Origin: Gammaproteobacteria bacterium UBA2675
GTDB taxonomy: Bacteria > Pseudomonadota > Gammaproteobacteria > Pseudomonadales > Pseudohongiellaceae
DNA: 64,000 bases
Direction of reading: 5' to 3'
NCBI GenBank assembly: GCA_002354805.1
Contig: DEMH01000013.1
Coordinates: 79,017-143,016 of the forward strand
In this document: one piece after another, positions 57,747-64,000 of the stretch
Layout: each line of letters begins with the position of its first letter
How positions within the stretch are numbered: position 1 is the stretch's first letter
The notes under the pieces: model-generated
Told to the model about the DNA's origin: nothing
What the model saw: only the letters and a program-made list of their open reading frames with translations
The model's database searches: none
Program-made: the position numbers and the translations under genes

Positions 57747-60665
57747 TTACATCTCAAAGGTAACTCGGCCGTACAGCATACGACCTGTCGGGTCGTACAG
57801 GATTGACTCCATGCCGCCCAGCATGGGCACTTTCTGCGGCAGTCGGTCAAACAGGTTACGAGCACCCACCGTGAAGGAGAACTCACCACCCAGAGCATCA
57901 AGTCCGGAGTAGTTGTAACTCGCATCGGTGATAGTGGAGGCACGCAGCACCTCAACATCGCGGTAGTTGCTGAAAGGCAGGAGACGCTGGAACGAGAACT
58001 TCTCGGCGTCGAAGGTGATCTCGTCAATGTAACGAACCATCACATTGGCACTGTGGTTACCCATGTTCCAGCCGATGCTGGCATTGGCTTTCCACTCAGG
58101 CATTGGTGGCACGGCACCGGTCAGTGCGTTCTGGTTGCCTTTCGCTTCCACCACTGCACGGTCTGCCGACAGCTGATAGGTATAGCTGTCAACATAGGTA
58201 GCATCCAGCCCGAAGTTCAATGTACCCCAGTCACCGATACTGAACAGATAGTCGAACTTCAGGTCCAGCGCAGTGACGTCCATTTTGGACGCATTGGTGG
58301 AACTGCTGATGATGCGATCAATCTGCGCAACGTTGTTAGGGTCACGCTGAATTCGCTTGTCAGACAACGGGTTGTTTACCCAGGCTCTGACCTGGTCAAC
58401 CGGCGGCAGGCCTGAGCCTGAGTATCCGGTCGCCTGACGGAAGTTGAAAAAGTCCGCAGCCAGAATATCAGCGGTAGTAGAGCTGATGATTCGGTCTTCG
58501 AAATTTGTTTCACTCCAGTCGATATCCAGTGTCATACCATCAAGCAGATTCAGTGTTACACCGAATGCAGTGGTATCTGCGGACTCAGGCACCAGGTTTG
58601 GGTTACCCTGCGAGCAGTTGGCAGTGAAGGCAGCGAAAGTCGTAAACGGGTCTGACACGTTGGTCAGGCCACAGGATTCCGGCGCATTCAACTGGTTCAG
58701 CGTTGGCGCAATAAACGACGTACCGGTGGTGGCACGCACTGTCAGCCAGTCAGTCGGAATGTATACCAGACCAAATTTCGGGTCTGTTGAACTTTGACCC
58801 GTGCTGTACTCTTCATTACGAACAGCAACCTGCGCTTCCAGCGTATTGAACAATGGCAGTGACAGCTCGACGAAGTAGGCATCTACAGTTCGTCCATCGC
58901 TGACGGGGAACAGTTGCGTACCAATGAACACGTCGCCAGTCAGGCTGTGCAAACTGGGCGTATTGTCGAAACGGTCTTCACGACGCTGATAACCAACGGC
59001 AGCACCGACCTCGCCACCAGGCAGCACAAAACCACCAGGACTGATAACACCGTTTAGCACCACGTCCAGTGTCTGCAGTGACTCGACGTCAAAAACACGG
59101 TTCTGTACGTAGGTTGAATCAGCTACAGCCTGAGTATTGCGCGTAGACGGATCAGTCGACACAAACGGAGTGAAACACGCGTCACGATCGTTGGCGACAT
59201 CGCAGTTCAGCCCCTGAGTCAAAGCACTCAGACTGAAGTTATTGGCGCGGCTGTTGTCGGTCTGCTCTGAGTACAAGTAGCTGGCGGAACCTTCCCAGCC
59301 CTCAATCCAGGGCACAGTGAAATCAGCGCGCAGCGCTGAACGCCATCCGTAGATCAGGCCAGAACCAACAGTGGCGCCATCCGGACCGAGCTGTGTTGGC
59401 AAGGTGCCATGTTTACCCCATGGACGCCATGCAGCAAACGCGACATCTTCGTTAAATGGGATACCGGCGGCAGCGTTCGGAGCACGGATGACCATGCCAT
59501 TGGCATTGCGATCCGGAACACCATCACCGTTGGCGTCTACAGCATAAAGCTGATTGCCATTGGCATCGACGGCCGGGAAGGGATTGCCGGGAATCTCGCC
59601 TCGTACGGTCGGCAGCTCACCGACGCGGCCACCCGGGTTTGAGGGGGAGCCACGGTTGTAGGTACGACGTTTGAAATAGCCCCACTGGCCAGACAGCGTC
59701 AGGCCAGAGCTGAAATCGTAAGTGGCGTGTGCAAACGCCTGGCCCTGATCCTGGGCAGCACGATAATCCCAGAACTCACCGAAGTCATACCAGCACTGGC
59801 CACCAAAAGTAAACCCGTTCGGGTTGTTGCCTGGCACGGTTGGATCTTCACGCGTACCGCCACAGTTTGGGTCGGAGATTGTACGGAAGTTACCTGTCAG
59901 ATCGCCATTGGCGTCACGTACAGGAACACGATAACGGCCCGGGTTGGGTGTACTGGATGAGGTCAGGCCCGCATTGAAATTGTCAGGGCGGTCAATCATC
60001 TTCAATCTGCCATTGGTACGGTATTCACCAGCAACAACCAGATCGATACCATTCCACTCGGTACCAGCCAGAACGCTGAACTGATCATCAGTGTAGTCTC
60101 CGCGCGAATCGCCCTGACGATAGGCTTCAAAACGCACACCGTCATAAGATTTACGTGGTACAAAGTTTACAACACCGGCTACCGCCTGCGAGCCGTACAA
60201 TGCGGCAGCGCCATCTGTCACGATATCCATGCGGCCGATTGCGATCTGCGGCAGGAAGGTGTTCACGTTGGTGCCGATGACACGCATGCCATCAACCAGG
60301 TTGAGGGTTGCGCCCTCACCCAGACCACGAAGGTTGATGGACGTGGCTGTGCTTGATGCGCCAGTCAGGGAGTTTTGTGTAACTGTCGAGCCCTGATTGA
60401 AGCTCAGGTTATGGATCACGTCACCCATATTGGGTGTACCTTCAGCGGCGATATCTTCAGCTGAAACCTGAAGAATTGGCGATGCAGCCTGAAAACCTTC
60501 GGAGCGGCGAATAAAGGAGCCAGTTACAACAACTTCTTCGACTTCTGGCGTATTGGAGTCCTGCTGTGCAAGCACGGACGTTGCGGGGAGCATCATGGCG
60601 GCAGCGATAGCTGCAGACAACAGTTTTACTCTTGGATTACTACTGGATTGAGTATTCGACTTCAT
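57747..60665 (-). CDS. TonB-dependent outer-membrane receptor
   Basis: A 972-residue transporter. A signal peptide (LLSAAIAAAMMLPATSVLAQ) is followed by the TonB box region (EVEEVVVTGSFIRRSEG) and a plug domain (DVIHNLSFNQGS, INLRGLGEGATLNLVDGMRV, IVTDGAAALYGSQAVAGVVN). A large barrel ends in YGRVTFEM with the terminal aromatic-Xaa-hydrophobic pattern. Long loops contain Cys pairs (DPNCGGT, GGQCWYD, LNCDVANDRDACF). The substrate is not evident. It lies between tRNA-Pro and merR. Confidence 0.95.
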   Translation of the reverse strand: MKSNTQSSSNPRVKLLSAAIAAAMMLPATSVLAQQDSNTPEVEEVVVTGSFIRRSEGFQAASPILQVSAEDIAAEGTPNMGDVIHNLSFNQGSTVTQNSLTGASSTATSINLRGLGEGATLNLVDGMRVIGTNVNTFLPQIAIGRMDIVTDGAAALYGSQAVAGVVNFVPRKSYDGVRFEAYRQGDSRGDYTDDQFSVLAGTEWNGIDLVVAGEYRTNGRLKMIDRPDNFNAGLTSSSTPNPGRYRVPVRDANGDLTGNFRTISDPNCGGTREDPTVPGNNPNGFTFGGQCWYDFGEFWDYRAAQDQGQAFAHATYDFSSGLTLSGQWGYFKRRTYNRGSPSNPGGRVGELPTVRGEIPGNPFPAVDANGNQLYAVDANGDGVPDRNANGMVIRAPNAAAGIPFNEDVAFAAWRPWGKHGTLPTQLGPDGATVGSGLIYGWRSALRADFTVPWIEGWEGSASYLYSEQTDNSRANNFSLSALTQGLNCDVANDRDACFTPFVSTDPSTRNTQAVADSTYVQNRVFDVESLQTLDVVLNGVISPGGFVLPGGEVGAAVGYQRREDRFDNTPSLHSLTGDVFIGTQLFPVSDGRTVDAYFVELSLPLFNTLEAQVAVRNEEYSTGQSSTDPKFGLVYIPTDWLTVRATTGTSFIAPTLNQLNAPESCGLTNVSDPFTTFAAFTANCSQGNPNLVPESADTTAFGVTLNLLDGMTLDIDWSETNFEDRIISSTTADILAADFFNFRQATGYSGSGLPPVDQVRAWVNNPLSDKRIQRDPNNVAQIDRIISSSTNASKMDVTALDLKFDYLFSIGDWGTLNFGLDATYVDSYTYQLSADRAVVEAKGNQNALTGAVPPMPEWKANASIGWNMGNHSANVMVRYIDEITFDAEKFSFQRLLPFSNYRDVEVLRASTITDASYNYSGLDALGGEFSFTVGARNLFDRLPQKVPMLGGMESILYDPTGRMLYGRVTFEM

Positions 60666-60991
60666 CCATGGACCTCTTGATGATTCTTATTAGGTTTATG
60701 GTCGTCGATGCAGAGGTAATGAATAGTGCCGGTTCTCTCTCCAGAAACCGGGTCGACAGGACGTGCTGACATTCTGAGGACTACACTAAACAACAACTTC
60801 CCTCAGGCAGTGACATTATTTTTATTCAATCTTACTGCTAGAGCTATGGGAAACGGTGCGACATGCCCCGCTTTCCGGTGATGGACTATATCACTGCAGT
60901 CAATGGTGTAAAGGAAAAATCGGGAAAAAAACCAGAAAGTCATCGTGCGAACGTTCGAAAATATGACGTTTGGCGCTAAAGCAATTGGCAA
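60666..60991. other. Gene-free stretch upstream of the TonB receptor
   Basis: 326 bp between the receptor start and merR, on the minus strand. It has an A+T-rich part at about 60,780-60,970 likely to hold the receptor promoter. A 62-codon frame (60803-60991) has no ribosome-binding site or protein-like composition. I see no riboswitch or other named site. Confidence 0.5.
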
Positions 60992-61345
60992 TTACAACAG
61001 CGCCAGAGCCTCTTCCAGTTCTTTGATCATCTGCTTAAGCTCAGCCTTTTCAACTGCGGCGCCCGGTTGCGGTTCCTGATGACCGCTCATGCGCTGACGG
61101 GCCCCACCGATGGTGAAGCCCTGATCGTAAAGCAGGGATTTGATCTGTCTTATCAGAAGGACGTCTTCGCGCTGGTAGTAGCGACGGTTGCCACGGCGCT
61201 TGACGGGTTTAAGCTGGGGAAATTCCTGTTCCCAGTAACGCAGTACATGCGGCTTTACCGTGCAAAGCTCACCAACTTCACCAATGGTAAAGTAGCGCTT
61301 CGACGGTATGGGCGGCAGATCCTGCTTGTCACTGGGTTCCGGCAT
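60992..61345 (-). CDS. MerR-family regulator linked to ihfA
   Basis: A 117-residue protein with a MerR-type winged helix (RYFTIGEVGELCTVKPHVLR, YWEQEFPQLKPVKRRGNRRY, YQREDVLLIRQIKSLLYDQG) and a short coiled-coil tail. There are no metal-binding Cys at the C-terminus. It overlaps ihfA by 17 nt. In Pseudomonas and relatives a similar gene lies after ihfA. Effector unknown. Confidence 0.92.
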   Translation of the reverse strand: MPEPSDKQDLPPIPSKRYFTIGEVGELCTVKPHVLRYWEQEFPQLKPVKRRGNRRYYQREDVLLIRQIKSLLYDQGFTIGGARQRMSGHQEPQPGAAVEKAELKQMIKELEEALALL

Positions 61346-61634
61346 ATTTCTCTACCCTCGCCTTTAGCTTTTGGCCAGGACGGAACGTCACCACGCGACG
61401 CGCCTTGATAGGAATCTCTTCACCGGTCTTGGGGTTGCGGCCGGGGCGTTGTTTTTTGTCACGCAGATCAAAATTGCCGAATCCCGACAACTTGACCTGT
61501 TCGTTGCTTTCCAGGGCCTGGCGAATTTCCTCGAAGAACAGCTCGACCAGTTCTTTGGCCTCACGCTTGTTAACGCCGAGTTCATCAAACAGACGTTCTG
61601 CCATTTCCGCTTTTGTCAGGGCGCCGTTTTGCAT
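61329..61634 (-). CDS. ihfA: Integration host factor subunit alpha
   Basis: A 101-residue DNA-bending protein. The sequence ALTKAEMAERLFDELGVNKR, LVELFFEEIRQALE and SGFGNFDLRDKKQRPGRNPK closely follows E. coli IhfA. The frame opens with TTG at 61640. ATG at 61634, with AAGGA 7 nt upstream, is the start. It overlaps or abuts pheT and merR in one operon. IHF is also the likely host partner for the prophage integrase. Confidence 0.96.
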   Translation of the reverse strand: MQNGALTKAEMAERLFDELGVNKREAKELVELFFEEIRQALESNEQVKLSGFGNFDLRDKKQRPGRNPKTGEEIPIKARRVVTFRPGQKLKARVEKYAGTQ

Positions 61635-61636
61635 GT

Positions 61637-64000
61637 TCAATTCCTTAACTTAGCATTAAATTTGTCTTCCAGGCCTTTGACGCAACGCTCAATTATGACA
61701 TTGATCTCGTCGTCGCTAAGAGTGCGCGAAGGATGTTGCCAGGTCAAGCCCAAAGCTACACTTTTTTTGTCACTTTCGACTTTATCACCTTGATAAACAT
61801 CAAATATTCTAATTCCGAGCAGCTCAGGACCGGCCAGTTCACGCAAATGCTGCTCGATATCAGCTACAGCCACAGCCCGATCCAGCACCAGCGCCAGATC
61901 CCGGCTCACCTCTGGGTAGCGGGACAAAGGCCTGAAAGCCGGTACAGCTGCGGCGCGAATCGCAGCTAGATCCAACTCGAACAGGTACACCCGTCCGCTG
62001 ATATCCAGTGCCCGCTGCAGTGCAGGATCCAGTGCGCCGACCAGTCCAATGCGCTGCCCATCCAGCGTCACAGCGGCGGCCTGGCCGCCATGCAGGGCCT
62101 GGTGTTCGGCCTTCTCGAAACGGCAGCGCGGCAACAGCGCGCCAAGCTCCAGCAGACCTTCCACATCACCTTTTACGTCAAAGAAATCAACGACTTCCCT
62201 GCCCTGCGACCAGGTGGTCGGAAAGCGCTCGCCGTAGATCAGCCCGGCCAGTCTTTCCGGCTGACTGATTCCTTCTGGCCCAGGCAGAAACACCTGACCG
62301 GTCTCGAAGATGCGAACCCGCGTCTGCTGGCGATTGATATTGTGCTGCAGTGTCCGCAGCAGTCCTGCCCAGAGGCTGGTGCGCATCACCGACATATCTT
62401 CCGAGATGGGATTCTGCAGTGCCACGGGAGCGGGCGATGCAGAAACCTGCGCCATCAGCTTTGGCTCCACAAAGCTATAGGTGATGACCTGCTGGTAACC
62501 CTGCGCTACCAGACGCTCACGGATCCGCGACAGTGCCACTTCGCGCTCGCTGACTTCAGGCATCTGAGTGCGCATGACAGGCCGTGTCACGGGCAGGCGG
62601 TCATAGCCATGTACGCGTGCCACTTCTTCAATCAGATCTGCCTCAATGGCGATATCGTGACGGAATGACGGTACGTCAAAGGTTAGCCCATCTTCCGAAC
62701 GCCCAACAAGAGTCACTCCCAGGCCATTGAGAATACTGATAATTTCATCTTCGTCCAGCTCCATGCCGAGCACGCTCGCCAGGTAGGAAGGACGCAGTTT
62801 TACCTCGCTGGCAGTCGGCAGCTTACCAATGGTCTCGGTGACCGGACCTGGCTTGCCACCGGCAATGGCAATCAACAGCTCGGTTGCCCGCTCCATTGCC
62901 AGCGCCTGCAGGTTATAGTCGACACCACGCTCATAACGGTGGGACGAGTCGGTATGCAGGCCATAGCGGCGCGCCCGGCCAGCCACAGCCAGTGCATCAA
63001 AACAGGCACATTCCAGAAAAATATGCCGGGTCGACTCTGTCACACTGCTGGGTTCGCCGCCCATGATGCCGGCCAGCGCCAGAGGACCACTGGCATCGGT
63101 GATCAGCAAGGTATCGGTGGCGGGTTCAACTGCTTTGCCATCCAGCAGTGTCAGCGAATCGCCCGCCACTGCCTGGCGCACAACGATCTCGCCACTGAGG
63201 CGCTCCAGATCGAAGGCGTGCATAGGCTGACCCAATTCCATCAGCACGTAATTGGTCACATCAACAACAGGATCGATGCTGCGCAGACCGCAGCGACGCA
63301 GGCGCTCCTGCATCCATAAAGGTGTTGTGGCATTTATGTCGACATCGCGAATCACTCGGCCCAGGTAGCGCGTACAGGCGTCTGGCGCATCAATGCGGAC
63401 CGGGAAGGTGTCATCGATCCGAGCGGCAACAGGCGTCACCTGCAGATCCTTGAAAGCCAGCTGATTCAGGGTTGCGATTTCGCGTGCCAGGCCGCGAATG
63501 CTCAGACAGTCACCCCGGTTAGGCGTCAGATCCAGCTCAAAGTATCGATCATCAAGCTGCAGGTATTCTCTGACGTTCTGACCGACTGGTGCATCGGCAG
63601 GCAATGCCAGCAGGCCGTCCGATGAATCAGCCATACCCAGCTCTTCGGCCGAGCACAGCATGCCGAAGGACTCAACGCCACGCAGCCTGGCTTTTTTGAT
63701 ACGGAATGGTTTGTCCGGAGACTCACCAGGCAGTTCAGCTCCAAGGGTGGCGTAAGGCACTTTCATGCCTGGCCTGACATTGGGTGCACCGCAGACAACC
63801 TGAACCTGCTGACTGCCGTCATTGACCTGACATACGCGCAGTTTGTCAGCATCAGGGTGCGGTTCGACGCTGACCACCTCTGCTACCAGAATACCAGTAA
63901 ACGCGGCCGCTACGGGGCCCGAGGCGTCCACCTCCAATCCTGCCATGGTCAGCTGATCAATCAGCGCCTGCGGCTCAAGTGGCGTATCCAGCCACTCACG
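61637..64000 (-). CDS. pheT: Phenylalanyl-tRNA synthetase beta subunit (5' end cut by window)
   Basis: Beta subunit of the tetrameric enzyme that charges tRNA-Phe. The visible part has the tRNA-binding domain (EVVSVEPHPDADKLRVCQVN), B3/B4 editing domain (LMELGQPMHAFDLERLSGEI), B5 domain (LIEEVARVHGYDRLPVTRPV) and the C-terminal anticodon-binding domain (PEVSRDLALVLDRAVAVADI). The frame continues to the edge as REWLDTPLEPQALIDQLT, matching E. coli residues close to the start, so only about 10 codons are missing. Confidence 0.97.
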   Translation of the reverse strand, partial: REWLDTPLEPQALIDQLTMAGLEVDASGPVAAAFTGILVAEVVSVEPHPDADKLRVCQVNDGSQQVQVVCGAPNVRPGMKVPYATLGAELPGESPDKPFRIKKARLRGVESFGMLCSAEELGMADSSDGLLALPADAPVGQNVREYLQLDDRYFELDLTPNRGDCLSIRGLAREIATLNQLAFKDLQVTPVAARIDDTFPVRIDAPDACTRYLGRVIRDVDINATTPLWMQERLRRCGLRSIDPVVDVTNYVLMELGQPMHAFDLERLSGEIVVRQAVAGDSLTLLDGKAVEPATDTLLITDASGPLALAGIMGGEPSSVTESTRHIFLECACFDALAVAGRARRYGLHTDSSHRYERGVDYNLQALAMERATELLIAIAGGKPGPVTETIGKLPTASEVKLRPSYLASVLGMELDEDEIISILNGLGVTLVGRSEDGLTFDVPSFRHDIAIEADLIEEVARVHGYDRLPVTRPVMRTQMPEVSEREVALSRIRERLVAQGYQQVITYSFVEPKLMAQVSASPAPVALQNPISEDMSVMRTSLWAGLLRTLQHNINRQQTRVRIFETGQVFLPGPEGISQPERLAGLIYGERFPTTWSQGREVVDFFDVKGDVEGLLELGALLPRCRFEKAEHQALHGGQAAAVTLDGQRIGLVGALDPALQRALDISGRVYLFELDLAAIRAAAVPAFRPLSRYPEVSRDLALVLDRAVAVADIEQHLRELAGPELLGIRIFDVYQGDKVESDKKSVALGLTWQHPSRTLSDDEINVIIERCVKGLEDKFNAKLRN

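Noticed and set aside
60803..60991. 62-codon minus-strand frame upstream of the TonB receptor
   Set aside because: No ribosome-binding site, an unusual Phe/Val/Asn-rich composition, and it occupies the likely promoter region.

Overview
The window is a stretch of a gammaproteobacterial chromosome (host genes of the rpoE-rseA / nadB, sdhE-ygfX / ygfZ and pheT-ihfA-merR types, tRNA-Pro(GGG), a large TonB-dependent receptor, an RND efflux pump) interrupted by one complete lambda-like prophage of about 41.4 kb. Gene content and order look like a free-living, possibly marine, Pseudomonadales/Cellvibrionales-type bacterium. I cannot name the species from the sequence.

Host left arm (1-16133). On the minus strand lie a MucD/DegQ-type periplasmic protease (cut by the window edge), then rseA and rpoE. 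There is no rseB, and a terminator separates rseA from the protease. nadB diverges from rpoE. sdhE-ygfX converge on nadB and diverge from ygfZ. A two-gene efflux operon (membrane fusion protein then RND pump) follows, then a probable five-gene minus-strand operon: cNMP-binding/EAL protein, two small membrane proteins, thiolase, selO.

Prophage (16134-57584). It is bounded by a perfect 48-bp direct repeat equal to the 3' part of tRNA-Pro. The intact tRNA is at the right end next to the integrase. The immunity region (44.7-46.3 kb) copies the lambda plan: an operator cluster with cro leftwards, a CI-type repressor and one further gene rightwards, then a second operator pair. The leftward transcript carries cro, a DksA/TraR-like protein, a Toprim/VapE replication protein and a lambda Q-like antiterminator. 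A 545-bp gap follows with a GATGGGAC repeat cluster, a lambda pR'-like late promoter and two tandem terminators. The late operon then runs to the left end: lysis cassette (DUF5675-like protein, coiled-coil membrane protein, class-3 lipase, lipoprotein), terminase, gpW, portal, protease with nested scaffold, decoration and major capsid proteins, connectors, tail tube, G/GT chaperones made by a -1 frameshift, tape measure, tail tip, fibre, Dam-type methylase, and a lipoprotein gene with its own promoter beside attL. The rightward transcript (46.3-57.4 kb) is a tightly packed run of about 22 mostly small genes: a LuxR-type HTH membrane protein, a KilAC-domain protein, a ParB-like protein without ParA, a matrixin-like metallopeptidase, an HD hydrolase, Ea22-like proteins, a Tat-signal protein, an Xis candidate and the integrase.

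Host right arm (57537-64000). tRNA-Pro, a terminator, a TonB-dependent receptor, a MerR-family regulator, ihfA and pheT (cut by the window end) are all on the minus strand.

The most promising undescribed elements are the gene in the lambda rex position (45426-46244), which carries an internal duplication, and the GATGGGAC repeat cluster before the late promoter. The lipase-containing lysis cassette and the metallopeptidase in the early operon come next.
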